A stretch of 64,000 bases of DNA from Eubacterium sp. (GCA_017619835.1 JAFZRN010000003.1:38655-102654); one strand, 5' to 3'; positions 25,355 through 34,981 are shown, numbered from the stretch's first letter. Notes: generated from the letters alone by a model not told the origin. Translations and numbers: made by a program.

Positions 25355-26272
25355 CTATACATCTAAACCAATGAGGCGGCTGATCAGGGCCATTCTCGCG
25401 AATTTTCCGTATTTGACCTGTCTGAAGTAGCAGGCACGGGGGTCTGAGTCAACTGACGGAGCGATCTCATTTACCCTTGGAAGCGGGTGAAGTACGATCA
25501 TGTCGTCCTTGGCAAGCTTCATCTTCTTATCATCGAGGATGTAGGTATCCTTCAGTCGTACGTAATCAGCCTCGTTGAAGAAACGCTCTCTCTGAACTCT
25601 TGTCATGTAGAGCATATCAACCTGTCCGATGTTATCCTCGAGTGAGGTAACCTCCTCGTATTCTAGTCCGGCCGGCTCGATAACGTCGGTGATTATATAA
25701 TCCGGAACTCTCAGCTCATTCGGGGAAATGAGGATGAACTTGATCCCTTCGTATCTTGAAAGAGCCTTGATGAGTGAGTGCACTGTACGGCCGAACTTAA
25801 GATCTCCGCAGAGTCCGACGACCATGTTGTCGAGGCGTCCCTTCTCCTTGCGGATTGTAACCAGGTCGGTAAGAGTCTGGGTCGGATGATTGTGGCCTCC
25901 GTCGCCGGCATTTATTATCGGGACCGGTGAAAACATGGATGCAAGCTTCGGTGCACCTTCATTCGGGTGGCGCATCGCTATAACATCCGCAAAGCAGCCG
26001 ACGGTTCTTACCGTATCCTCCACGCTCTCACCCTTCGATACCGAAGAGTCGTTAGCCGAGGAGAAGCCGATGACATTTCCGCCGAGATCCAGCATTGCCG
26101 ACTCGAAGCTGAGGCGGGTCCTTGTGGAGGGCTCGTAGAAAAGCGTCGCTATCTTCTTGCCCTTGGCAGCCTCCGCATACTTTTCCGGATTGTCATACAT
26201 TTTCTCTGCAAGTGAAAGTATGTCGTCAAGTTCTTCCATGGTAAGATCCATGGGATCGATCAGGTGTCTCAT
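25355..26272 (-). CDS. pyrB: Aspartate carbamoyltransferase catalytic subunit
   Basis: A 305-residue enzyme joining carbamoyl phosphate and aspartate in pyrimidine synthesis. The carbamoyl-phosphate motif is [22 protein letters not shown] follows, and the aspartate-binding HPLPRVNEI lies near the C-terminus. The open frame extends to 26314, but that part runs through a perfect palindrome; AGGAGG at 26279-26284 is 6 bases from ATG 26272, which fixes the start. It is followed by pyrI. The other pyr genes are not in the window. Confidence 0.95.
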   Translation of the reverse strand: MRHLIDPMDLTMEELDDILSLAEKMYDNPEKYAEAAKGKKIATLFYEPSTRTRLSFESAMLDLGGNVIGFSSANDSSVSKGESVEDTVRTVGCFADVIAMRHPNEGAPKLASMFSPVPIINAGDGGHNHPTQTLTDLVTIRKEKGRLDNMVVGLCGDLKFGRTVHSLIKALSRYEGIKFILISPNELRVPDYIITDVIEPAGLEYEEVTSLEDNIGQVDMLYMTRVQRERFFNEADYVRLKDTYILDDKKMKLAKDDMIVLHPLPRVNEIAPSVDSDPRACYFRQVKYGKFARMALISRLIGLDV

Positions 26273-26296
26273 TTCATTCCTCCTGTATTTCATAAA

Positions 26297-26322
26297 AATG
26301 ACGTGTGATATCACACGTCATT
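26297..26322. promoter_or_regulatory. 26-bp perfect palindrome between the transcarbamylase gene and pyrB
   Basis: AATGACGTGTGAT and its exact reverse complement stand back to back with no spacer. On the - strand it is followed by T5, so it can act as a terminator for the upstream transcarbamylase gene. Its length and perfection also suit an operator. It begins 25 bases upstream of the pyrB ATG. Confidence 0.55.
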
Positions 26323-26327
26323 AGTAG

Positions 26328-27263
26328 TTAGCACTTGGTGAGCAGATAATACATGACAGCTTTCTCGGCATGTCGTCTGTTTTCTGCTTCGTCAAGGATA
26401 GTTTCCATATGTTTTTTCTCAACGCTTTCGGAAATTTCAAAACCAACATGCATCGGCATGTCATGGAACACGAGAGCGTCACTTCCTTCAAGGAATTCAT
26501 CATTGATCTGATAAGGCATCATCTTCGCAAGAGTCTCTTCCTTCTGCTGCTGATATGCGGGATTATTGAAGAATTCCATATCTACCCAGGTATCTGTGTA
26601 GATGACATTCATTTTCTTGGCATATTCGTGAGCCTCCTGCATCGTCATCGTAGGATCAAGCTCAACATAGTAGCCGGTCGCCTTGGCCTCCTCGTAAAAA
26701 TCGGGACCGCAGGCGGTATTGTTAACAAGAGGTGTCAGTCCGTACAGTGTACCCTTCTTCATCTTGGCAAAGAATTCAACCAGCGAATTGAACACATTAT
26801 TCTTGGCACCGATATACATGAAGTTGATATTCAGGTCGCCGAACTTTTCGATAACGGTAAGCGCATCCGCCAGGATCTGGCAGGGATGGTAAGAGCTGTC
26901 GCAGCCGTTGATGAACGGAACCGTGACATTTTCACCAAAAAGCTCAACAGTCTCGTTCTTAACGAGACGCGCCATGATTATATCGACATTTCTGCAAACA
27001 TACTTAATTTCGGAAATGGGTTCGCCAAGCACAAAATTCGAGTCCTCCCAGAGCTGGTTGAAATATGTTCCGCCGAGCTCGGTGATTCCTGTCGCGAAGG
27101 AAAGGAATGTTCTGGTGGAAGTTTTCTCGAAAAGGGAATAAAGCTTACGGCCCTTAAGGCTGTCGGCATACTTTGCGGGATCCTTCTTCATATCCTGAGC
27201 GATCTCGAGTATCTCCATAAGCTCCTCAGCCGAGAAATTCTTAAAGTTAAGCATGTTCTTCAT
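26328..27263 (-). CDS. Divergent transcarbamylase of the ornithine/aspartate carbamoyltransferase family
   Basis: A 311-residue carbamoyltransferase. The carbamoyl-phosphate site FEKTSTRTFLSF and YHPCQILADALT are intact, so carbamoyl phosphate is surely a substrate. The motif that is HCLP in ornithine transcarbamylase reads HDMPMHVGFE here, so the cysteine that contacts ornithine is replaced by Asp. The amine acceptor is therefore open: ornithine, an acylated ornithine or another amine. It lies directly upstream of pyrB on the same strand, has its own promoter, and is followed by a palindrome. AAGAGGTAATGATTAC precedes ATG 27263. It is likely to be listed as ornithine carbamoyltransferase by similarity; I would not assign argF. 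Confidence 0.75.
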   Translation of the reverse strand: MKNMLNFKNFSAEELMEILEIAQDMKKDPAKYADSLKGRKLYSLFEKTSTRTFLSFATGITELGGTYFNQLWEDSNFVLGEPISEIKYVCRNVDIIMARLVKNETVELFGENVTVPFINGCDSSYHPCQILADALTVIEKFGDLNINFMYIGAKNNVFNSLVEFFAKMKKGTLYGLTPLVNNTACGPDFYEEAKATGYYVELDPTMTMQEAHEYAKKMNVIYTDTWVDMEFFNNPAYQQQKEETLAKMMPYQINDEFLEGSDALVFHDMPMHVGFEISESVEKKHMETILDEAENRRHAEKAVMYYLLTKC

Positions 27264-27294
27264 GTAATCATTACCTCTTGCTTTTTTCGTTTAT

Positions 27295-27312
27295 GGCGGT
27301 CTCAGGACCGCC
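27295..27312 (-). promoter_or_regulatory. 5' leader hairpin of the transcarbamylase gene
   Basis: GGCGGTC and GACCGCC form a perfect 7-bp GC-rich stem with a 4-base loop. It lies at the predicted 5' end of the - strand transcript and is not followed by a T run, so it is probably a transcript-stabilising or regulatory hairpin, not a terminator. Confidence 0.5.
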
Positions 27313-27319
27313 ACAACTG

Positions 27320-27348
27320 ATTATAATTTATTTCTTAAAATAATTCAA
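27320..27348 (-). promoter_or_regulatory. Putative promoter of the transcarbamylase gene
   Basis: On the - strand -35 TTGAAT (27343-27348) and -10 TATAAT (27320-27325) are 17 bases apart. Transcription would start near the 7-bp hairpin, giving a leader of about 50 bases. Confidence 0.55.
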
Positions 27349-27412
27349 TTATTGTCAATACTTTTTTTCTTTATTTTTTAACGAAAATGATTGGGTATTA
27401 TGTCTATGACAA

Positions 27413-27436
27413 ATTTCACAAATATATGTGTGAAAT
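27413..27436. promoter_or_regulatory. Inverted repeat upstream of the xylanase promoter
   Basis: ATTTCACA and TGTGAAAT are exact reverse complements around 8 bases. The repeat lies 64 bases before the xylanase -35 box and 65 bases upstream of the transcarbamylase -35 box. It may be an operator; the regulator is not known. Confidence 0.4.
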
Positions 27437-27499
27437 AAATCAAAGAATTTTAATATATTATGCAATATAACGAAATAATTTTCAGGGGTCTACCTTTCA

Positions 27500-27529
27500 T
27501 TGACAATAGCCTCGATTTCAAAGTATATT
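27500..27529 (+). promoter_or_regulatory. Putative xylanase promoter
   Basis: A consensus -35 TTGACA (27500-27505) is followed after 18 bases by -10 TATATT (27524-27529). The predicted leader is about 70 bases and includes the palindrome at 27547-27559. Confidence 0.6.
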
Positions 27530-27546
27530 TGTGTAGATTGTTCAAA

Positions 27547-27559
27547 GTCCGAGTCGGAC
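27547..27559. promoter_or_regulatory. Short perfect palindrome in the xylanase leader
   Basis: GTCCGA-G-TCGGAC is a perfect inverted repeat about ten bases after the expected transcription start. This position suits a repressor site, for instance a sugar-responsive one. No regulator gene is nearby. Confidence 0.35.
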
Positions 27560-27607
27560 AATCGGAAAATTAGACACATTTGACAAAAAAGGAGGTTATT
27601 AAGTTAA

Positions 27608-30600
27608 ATGGTTAAACGATTCAAACGATTTGTTGTCGCAGTACTTGCGGCATCACTGATGTTTTCCGGTTTAGGCACAGCCGGATCTAACGTCAGAGCA
27701 GAGGGAGAGGGTCCAAAAAGAGTGATAACCACTAATGCGCTAGCTAGTTATTGCACTGATTTTGAAGCCCCATACTGGTGGAATGGCTCCGGCTGGTCCG
27801 GATATGGCGATGACATCAAGCTTGTGAATTATGAAACGGGTGAAGCTCCCGCTGAAAATTGCGGAAATAGCTACGCATCCGTTGAATCAGTAATTCAGAT
27901 GAATTCAAGTGTTGTAGACGTCATAAATCCCGGAAAAACCTACGAATATTCATATTGGGTTAAGGCAGATGCTAACGGAACCAAAGTTACTCCTATAATC
28001 CAGATGCATGATGGTAGTTGGAACTCAAATACATTTGGTGTATTTACACCTGATGAGGACATAGTTATTTCTACTTCATGGCAGCTCGTAACCGGTTTAG
28101 TAGTATTACCTGAAAATGCTGAAGCAAAAGAAGCAAAGCTTGCATTTGAAGGTGATGGAAAGTTTTACCTTGACGAGTTTTATATGAGCGAGTACAAGAC
28201 CCGCAATATCACTACAAACCTGATTGCTAAATACTGTTCAGATTTTGAGCAGGAATATTGGTGGAATGGCAGCGGATGGGCCGGCTATGGTGATGACATT
28301 GTTTTAGTTGATTACGCTGAAGGCGAAGCACCTGCTGATAATTGTGGGGAAAAATACGCAGCTGTTGAATCTGTGATTCAATTGAATGATAACGGCGTAC
28401 TTGATCTTATTCCAGCCGGAAAGTCTTATGAGTATTCATATTGGGTTAAGGCTGATGCTGACGGAACTACAGTTACTCCTATAATCCAGCAGCATAATGA
28501 CAACTGGTCATCCAATACATTTGGTGAATTTACTCCGGATCATGAAGTTACCGTTTCAACTGAATGGCAGCTTGTTACCGGTGTAGTTAAGCTTCCGTCA
28601 GATTCTGATGCAACCGGAACAAAGATTGCATTTGAAGGCAGCGGTAAATTCTATGTAGATGAATTAAGAATCGGTTCTTTAAGTGAAGTTACATATGGTG
28701 ATAACCTTATCACCAACCCTAACTTTGCTGATGATGATTTATCCGCTTGGAGCGAAGGCATTGGCGAAGCTACTATTGAAACTGCTGTTGCTGTCGATCC
28801 TATATTTGACGACGTAAAGACATATGGTGTCATCAAGGACAGAACCGCATCCGGCGACTGCTTTGCACAGGATCTTACAGGAAAAATTCTATCAGGAAAG
28901 ACCTATGAGTATTCTTTCTATGCAATGCTTGATGAAGATGATTATAAAGATGCTCCTGCTGATCAGAGAGAAGTAGGATTCAGACCTTTTGTTACAGTCG
29001 GTGAAGAAACATCTTACTGGGGATCATATTCAAGCAGCATTCTCGGAGCAGAATGTGTTCAGACTCTTGTACCCGGAGAATTCACAAAGTTCACAGGCAC
29101 CTTCAGTCCTGTTTGGGTAGGAGATGCTGACAAGCTTGTTATAAGAATCATCGAAGAAGGAACTAACTATGGTTCTGGCGACTGTGTTAAAGGTAAGTAT
29201 TATATTACCGGCGTTACTGTAAGAGAAAAGATAATGCCCAAGATAGAGATACAGAGAGACATTCCTCATCTTTATAACACCATCACAAGTGATGATGAAA
29301 ACGGATTAGGAACTGACGCATATGCAGGAACATGTATCGGATACGGAAGTCTTGCTAACGAGAGTCTTGTTGATCTTGTTAAATATCATTTCAATGCTGT
29401 AACACTTGAAAATGAATTAAAACCTGATTCATTACTTAATGGTGCAAATAAAGAATTAGTTACTGATTCAGTTCTTGGTATTACGGTACCAAAAGCACTC
29501 AATTTCTCAAGACCAGATACTATTCTTGATGCTATCCTTGAATGGAACCAGGAAGAAGACGTTAATATCAAGGTAAGAGGTCATGTTCTTACATGGCATT
29601 CACAGACTCCTACTTGGTTCTTCCGCGAGAATTACGTACAGTATACTGATGAAGTAATCGGACAAGACAAAAACGGAAAACCTGTATATAAGGAATCACC
29701 TTATGTATCTGCCACTGAAATGTCAAAGCGTCATGAGTGGTATATAAGAGAAGTTATGAAGCATTACTTCAACGACGCATCCCCTTATAAGGATCTTTTC
29801 TATGGATGGGATGTAGTAAATGAAGCATGTAGCGATGGTTCAGGCACATATAGATCCGCAACCGAGAATTCCGAATGGGCTGCAATTTATGGAACTGGCG
29901 CAAGCGAGAAAACTCATTCTGCAAAGTATAATTTAGACTACTATGAAGCACCTGAATACATCCTTAATGCATTCAGATTTGCCAATAAGTATGCTCCTAA
30001 AACTCTTGAACTTTATTACAATGATTATAATGACTGTGCGTCAGGCAAGGTTCCTGCTATTAAGAGCCTTCTTGTTTCAGTTAAGAATCATGAGACTGAT
30101 GCCACAAATCCTACCAGAATCACAGGTTTTGGTATGCAGGGACATCACGATGCTGATTCTCCTTCAAAGAGTCTGATAATAAAATACGGAAAAGAATATG
30201 GCGAAATCGTTGGTACAATCCAGATTACCGAGCTTGATGTCAAAACATCAAATGGTTATGACGGTTCGGCTGCTGCCAAGAAAAAAGAGTTTACTAAGAT
30301 GGGTTATAGATACAAAGGTATCTATGAGGCATATAAAGAACTTGATAAAACAGCCGGTATTAATGTTAATTCGTTCACAGTATGGGGTACTTATGACTCC
30401 GTTTCATGGCTTAATGATGCGAATAGTGCCGGCGGTGGTTCTGACGGAAAAGCAAAACAATGTCCGTTACTGTTTGATGAGAATTTCCAGGCTAAGCCCG
30501 CATTCTGGGGAATTGTTAATCCTGATACTCTTGAGCCATATATTAACACTGTTAACGTTATACAAACAGCTGATGGCAGCTATACTAACGGAATAGTTCA

Positions 30601-32866
30601 AAGCTTCTCAGAAGGTGAATTAAATGTTGACTTTATACCTGTATGGAACGATACAGAATTCAAGATCAATATTGCTGTTAGTGGCGTAGAAGCTATTAGT
30701 GACGGAGATAAAATCACAGTTTACTACCAGCTGGGAGAAGATGAAGTAAAGGCCTTTGATGTAACCGAATTTACAAAGGACGGAAAGAAATATACAACCG
30801 AGATCACCATCCCCGGTGAATATTCTACATCAACAGTTTGTAAATTTGATATGGTTGCTGAAATAGGTGGTATTAAAGCAGCATACAATGACGTTAAATT
30901 TACTCATCCTAGTACAAATTACTTTGCAGATGTTGAATTTAAACCTTATGTTTCAATCAAAAAAGGTACTGCAATTGTTGACGCTGAACAGGGAACAATC
31001 TGGAATAATGTAGATAAGGTTCCTCTTACAATCAATCTTGGCGCTTCCGAAGAGCTTTCTGCCGAAGCACAGCTTATGTGGGATGAAGATAAGCTTTATA
31101 TGTTCATGACAGTTAATGATCCTGTTCTTAATGCAGGTTCAGTAAATGATTACGAACATGATTCTGTAGAAGTATTCCTTGATGAGCTGAATCAGAAAGC
31201 AGGCGCATATCAGGATGATGATAAACAGTACAGAGTAAGTTATCTTAACAAGCAGAGCTTTAATGGTTCTACATGTTTACCTGATTATATTGAATCAGCC
31301 GCAAAAGAAACCAAAAACGGTTATGTAGTTGAAATGGCAATTAAATGGACAAGCCTTAGTCCAAAAGCCGGCGATAAGATTGGTCTTGAACTTCAGATAA
31401 ATGATGGAAATGCCAACAACAAGAGAAGCGGAACACTTAGCTGGTATGACAAATCAGGTAACGGTTGGCAGGATACAAGCGTATTCGGTACAGCTGATCT
31501 CAGCGATGTCAAGGCTGAAGGCGATGACGTTTATGCACCTTATGTTGAAGCTGCTAAGGCTGTTTCAGATCTTATAGATGCTCTTCCTGCAGCTGAAGAA
31601 GTTACACTTGAAAGCGAAGCTGCAATTACAGCAGCCAGAGAAGCATATGATGCTCTTTACGGATACTATCAGGGTCTCGTAGAGAACTATGATAAGCTTA
31701 CTGCAGATGAGGATGCTCTTGCAGCAACAAAAACTCTTGCAGATGCAAAGGTCGCTGCAGCCAGCGCTATTGATGAATACTTCGCAACCAAGAAAGAAGC
31801 TGATTACAGAGAAGCTGAATATGCTTCTATGAAAGCTATCGTTGAAAAAGCAAAGGCTGACATTGAAGCCGCTGCCGATACAGAAGCAATTGATGCAATT
31901 GTTGAAAAGGCAAAGGCTGATCTTGACGCAGTTAAGACAGATGCTGACCTTATAGCAGAAGAAACAGGAAATACACTTCCTAAGGAAGTTAAAGAAGCTG
32001 TTGACGAAGCTGAAAAAGCTGTAACAGATCTTGAAGCAGATACAAATGCATCAGCAGATGATATCGCAGCTATCAAGGAAGCTAAGACTGCTCTTGAGAA
32101 TGCAAAGAAAGCTCTTGATGAACTTCCGGCTACAGCTACAGCAGCTGAGAAGGAACAGGCTGAGAAGGCTGTTAAGGATGCTATAGAAGCTCTTAAGACT
32201 GCTGTAAAGACTGCTAAGGATAATGCCGAAGCATTTAAGAATAAGACACAGGTTGAGGTTGGTGACAGCGAGGCAATCGTTGATAAGTTCATCACAGCCA
32301 AGAATGCTCCTACAGAGATTCCTGGTTCTGCTTATACACCACTCAAAGCACAGTCTTCAACTGTTAAGACTACATCTGTAAAGATTAAGTGGTCAAAGGT
32401 TAAGAACGCTGCTAAGTATGTTGTTTATTCAGCAGTAAATGGCAAGGCTTATGAGAAGATTGGCGAAACAGCTAAGACTTCAGCAACAAAGAAGAAGCTT
32501 AAGAAGAAGACTAACTATGCATTTGTAGTAGCTGCATTCGATAAGGATGGCAAGCTTCTCACAACTTCTAAGACTATCAAAGTTATTACTAAGGGCGGAA
32601 AGTATACTAACGTTAAGAAGGTTACTGTTTCCAAGAAGTCTCTTAAACTTAAGGTTAAGAAGTCAAAGAAGATCAAGGTTAAGTTAACTAAGGCTGACAA
32701 GAAGAAGACAATTAAGAATAAGAAGCTTACATATGTAAGTTCAAATCCTAAAGTTGCTAAGGTTAGCTCAAAGGGCAAGATTACTGCTAAGAAGAAGGGT
32801 TCAGCTACAATCTATGTAATTGCACCTAACGGAGTTAGCGCAACAGTTAAAGTTAAAGTTAAGTAA
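27608..32866 (+). CDS. Secreted modular endo-1,4-beta-xylanase (GH10)
   Basis: A 1752-residue exported xylan-degrading enzyme. Order: signal peptide (1-31, cleavage after VRA); two near-identical CBM-like modules (40-200, 201-357); a third CBM22/CBM4_9-like module (about 363-545); a GH10 barrel (about 555-975) with acid/base E739 in WDVVNEAC and nucleophile E875 in ITELDVK; a beta-rich linker; a CBM9-like module (about 1115-1300); an Ala/Glu/Lys-rich helical stalk (about 1305-1555); a fibronectin-III-like domain (about 1571-1662); and a C-terminal Big_2-like domain very rich in Lys (about 1666-1752). There is no LPXTG, so wall attachment is probably ionic. GGAGG at 27591 is 12 bases from ATG 27608. 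Codon use is more AT-rich than in neighbours. Confidence 0.93.
27725..28678 (+). repeat. Tandem duplication of a carbohydrate-binding-like module
   Basis: Residues 40-200 and 201-357 of the xylanase are two copies of one module, offset by 161-162 residues and differing by about one single-residue indel. Shared landmarks are [31 protein letters not shown] and FEGxGKFY. Aromatic residues (YWW, W) are conserved as expected of a sugar-binding face. Confidence 0.85.
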
Positions 32867-32885
32867 TTAACCATTTAACCATAAC

Positions 32886-32916
32886 AAAACCGGCGGAGTA
32901 AAATCCGCCGGTTTTT
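32886..32916. terminator. Bidirectional terminator between xylanase gene and metK
   Basis: AAAACCGGCGGA pairs perfectly with TCCGCCGGTTTT around a 6-base loop, with T or A runs on both sides. It ends the + strand xylanase transcript and can also end the - strand metK transcript. Confidence 0.9.
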
Positions 32917-32934
32917 CTATGCTCATAACAATTT

Positions 32935-34122
32935 TTAAAGATATGCAGCGAGCTTGGAAGCCATATCGGTGCGCTCCCACGGAACATCGATGTCGGTACG
33001 TCCGAAGTGGCCGTAGGCTGCAGTCTGCTTGTAGATTGGACGACGAAGGTCGAGCATTTTAATGATGCCGGCCGGACGAAGATCGAAGTTCTCTCTGATG
33101 ATCTCTACTATCCTCTCGTCTGAAAGCTTTCCGGTTCCGAAGGTGTCAACCATGATCGAGGTCGGCTTTGCAACTCCGATTGCATAAGAGAGCTGGATCT
33201 CGCATTTATCAGCGATGCCTGCTGCTACGATATTCTTGGCAACGTATCTTGCTGCATAAGATGCGGAACGGTCAACCTTTGTGGGATCCTTTCCCGAAAA
33301 TGCGCCGCCGCCGTGACGTGCATAACCACCGTAGGTATCAACGATGATCTTTCTTCCCGTAAGGCCGGAGTCACCGTTAGGTCCTCCGATAACGAAACGT
33401 CCTGTCGGATTGATGAAGTACTTGGTGTCCTCGTCGATCATATCTGAAGGGAGTATAACATCGAAGACATTTGCCTTAATATCTGCATGAATCTGTTCCT
33501 GAGTCACATCCTCACTGTGCTGTGTGGAGAGAACCACAGTATCTATTCTGAAAGGCCTGCCCTCTTCGTCGTATTCTACGGTAACCTGAGTCTTGCCGTC
33601 GGGCCTCAGATAATTAAGTGTACCGTTCTTTCTTACCTCTGTTAATCTAAGTGCCAGCTTGTGAGCAAGTGAGATCGGGTAAGGCATGAGCTCGGGAGTC
33701 TCATTTGTGGCATAACCGAACATAAGGCCCTGGTCGCCGGCTCCGATTGCCTCAATCTCCTCATCTGACATCTGATTTTCTTTTGCCTCGAGCGCTCTGT
33801 CAACGCCCAGCGCGATATCTGCCGACTGCTCGTCGATTGCCGTGATGACACCACAGGTGTCGCAGTCAAAGCCGTACTTTGCTCTGTCGTAACCTATCTC
33901 GCGGATCGTCTCGCGGGCGATCTTCTGGATATCGACATAAGCCTCCGTGGTAATCTCGCCCATTACCATTACAAGACCGGTCGTACATGTGGTCTCGCAG
34001 GCAACACGGCTGTTGGGATCCTGACGGATAAGTTCGTCAAGTACAGCATCCGATATCTGGTCGCAGATCTTATCAGGATGTCCCTCTGTAACTGATTCCG
34101 ATGTGAAAAATCTTCTTTCCAT
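32935..34122 (-). CDS. metK: S-adenosylmethionine synthetase
   Basis: A 395-residue enzyme making S-adenosylmethionine from methionine and ATP. The N-terminal [20 protein letters not shown], the central [12 protein letters not shown] and the [16 protein letters not shown] loop are intact. The frame continues upstream to a GTG at 34149, but AAGGAAG about 5 bases before the ATG at 34122 gives the right N-terminus. A SAM-I riboswitch with terminator precedes it, so expression should fall when SAM is plentiful. It is the only gene of its unit. Confidence 0.97.
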   Translation of the reverse strand: MERRFFTSESVTEGHPDKICDQISDAVLDELIRQDPNSRVACETTCTTGLVMVMGEITTEAYVDIQKIARETIREIGYDRAKYGFDCDTCGVITAIDEQSADIALGVDRALEAKENQMSDEEIEAIGAGDQGLMFGYATNETPELMPYPISLAHKLALRLTEVRKNGTLNYLRPDGKTQVTVEYDEEGRPFRIDTVVLSTQHSEDVTQEQIHADIKANVFDVILPSDMIDEDTKYFINPTGRFVIGGPNGDSGLTGRKIIVDTYGGYARHGGGAFSGKDPTKVDRSASYAARYVAKNIVAAGIADKCEIQLSYAIGVAKPTSIMVDTFGTGKLSDERIVEIIRENFDLRPAGIIKMLDLRRPIYKQTAAYGHFGRTDIDVPWERTDMASKLAAYL

Positions 34123-34160
34123 TTTTTCTTCCTTTCTGATAACCTTCACTTGATTGAAAT

Positions 34161-34187
34161 AAAAAACCCGGCTGTGAGCACAGCCGG
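34161..34187 (-). terminator. Riboswitch-controlled terminator upstream of metK
   Basis: On the - strand CCGGCTGTG and CACAGCCGG form a strong stem followed by T6 (34161-34166). It lies 26 bases after the SAM-I aptamer and 39 bases before the metK ATG, as expected of the expression platform. Confidence 0.9.
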
Positions 34188-34213
34188 ATTAATAATCTTA
34201 GAATTATTCAATC

Positions 34214-34330
34214 CTCTTATTGCTCACGTACTTACGTGCTCAGGCTGGCACCTTCGTCTGCGACATAATAGACGCTATCGGGTTGCCGTGGCTTCAACGT
34301 TCCCTGTAACTCCACCACTCTTAATAAGAG
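34214..34330 (-). ncRNA. SAM-I (S-box) riboswitch aptamer
   Basis: Read on the - strand, the 5' P1 strand is CTCTTATT (34330-34323), followed by AGAG-GG-GGAG-type P2 sequence, the conserved CACGGCAACC, then AAGGTGCC, and the 3' P1 strand AATAAGAG (34221-34214). This is the S-box order and core. When SAM is bound the downstream terminator should form and switch metK off. Its position before metK is the classic one. Confidence 0.93.
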
Positions 34331-34376
34331 ATTATCTGTTGTATTGTTTCGCTCTATGCGAACAAGAATAAGTTAC

Positions 34377-34405
34377 ACTATAATCTTCAGTCTGTCAACC
34401 GTGAA
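34377..34405 (-). promoter_or_regulatory. Putative promoter of the riboswitch-metK transcript
   Basis: On the - strand -35 TTCACG (34400-34405) and -10 TATAGT (34377-34382) are 17 bases apart and about 50 bases upstream of the aptamer. A TTGACA at 34393-34398 is nearby, but its best-spaced -10 (TAACTT) is poorer. Confidence 0.4.
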
Positions 34406-34432
34406 TAGTGATAATAATTGTTAAACAAGATA

Positions 34433-34461
34433 TTTACATTTTTATTATTGTGGTCTATCAT
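34433..34461 (+). promoter_or_regulatory. Putative promoter of the HIT-protein gene
   Basis: -35 TTTACA (34433-34438) and -10 TATCAT (34456-34461) are 17 bases apart, each matching five of six consensus bases. Transcription would start at about 34468, the first base of the palindrome described next. Confidence 0.65.
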
Positions 34462-34467
34462 AAAAAT

Positions 34468-34496
34468 GTGACAAATAATTAAGATCTGTTTGTCAC
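34468..34496. promoter_or_regulatory. 29-bp palindromic site, copy 1
   Basis: GTGACAAATA at the left and GATCTGTTTGTCAC at the right form an inverted repeat; the outer 8 bp are perfect, and flanking A/T bases extend the arms to 13 bp. It overlaps the predicted start of transcription of the HIT gene. Copy 2 (47650-47678) is identical at 26 of 29 positions. A repressor operator is the simplest reading; a leader RNA hairpin is the alternative. Confidence 0.7.
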
Positions 34497-34521
34497 ATTT
34501 TAAGACAGGGAGGATAAAGAA

Positions 34522-34950
34522 ATGATTAAGGACGATTGTATATTTTGTAAGCTTGCAAATGGGGTCTTCCCCACTAATAAGATATATGAGGATGAGGATT
34601 TTACCGTGATCCTGGATGCGAGTCCGGCTAACAAGGGACACGCTCTCATACTTCCGAAGCAGCATTTTGACTGTCTTTTCAAGCTTGATGACGAGATTGC
34701 CGCAAAGGTTCTGCCTCTTGCCAAGAAAATCGGTGCTGCGATCAAGGTTGAAACAAAGGCTGACGGAATCAACATCATACAGAACAATGGAGCCGCTGCA
34801 GGACAGACAGTGTTCCATTTCCATACACATATAGTTCCAAGATATGATAATGATAATGTGGGATTTGAGTGGAGACAGCTGACACCTGATGAGGATGAGC
34901 AGAAGGAGCTGGCCGAAAAACTTGCAAAGAAACTGGCCGGGGAGAACTAA
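34522..34950 (+). CDS. HIT-family (histidine triad) nucleotide hydrolase
   Basis: A 142-residue Hint-type protein. The triad is H99-F-H101-T-H103 in VFHFHTHIVPR. The N-terminal Cys6 and Cys9 of CIFC fit the zinc-binding pair of this group. Such enzymes hydrolyse AMP-lysine or other adenosine phosphoramidates; the natural substrate is often unknown. AGGGAGGA precedes ATG 34522. Its promoter overlaps the 29-bp palindrome. The aldose epimerase gene follows after 31 bases and is probably co-transcribed. Confidence 0.92.
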   Translation: MIKDDCIFCKLANGVFPTNKIYEDEDFTVILDASPANKGHALILPKQHFDCLFKLDDEIAAKVLPLAKKIGAAIKVETKADGINIIQNNGAAAGQTVFHFHTHIVPRYDNDNVGFEWRQLTPDEDEQKELAEKLAKKLAGEN

Positions 34951-34981
34951 GACCACCTCACCACTCTATGGAGGTAAGATT

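Larger units (their letters stand above)
27264..27607. other. Divergent intergenic region between transcarbamylase and xylanase genes
   Basis: This 344-base AT-rich stretch has no gene. It holds a - strand promoter and 5' hairpin for the transcarbamylase gene, an inverted repeat at 27413-27436, a + strand promoter at 27500-27529 and a short palindrome at 27547-27559 in the xylanase leader. No riboswitch fold or small RNA was recognised. Confidence 0.8.

Noticed and set aside
26370-27320. A 316-codon open frame on the + strand opposite the transcarbamylase gene
   Set aside because: It is antisense to a gene with clear catalytic motifs and has no start signal. It is a shadow frame.
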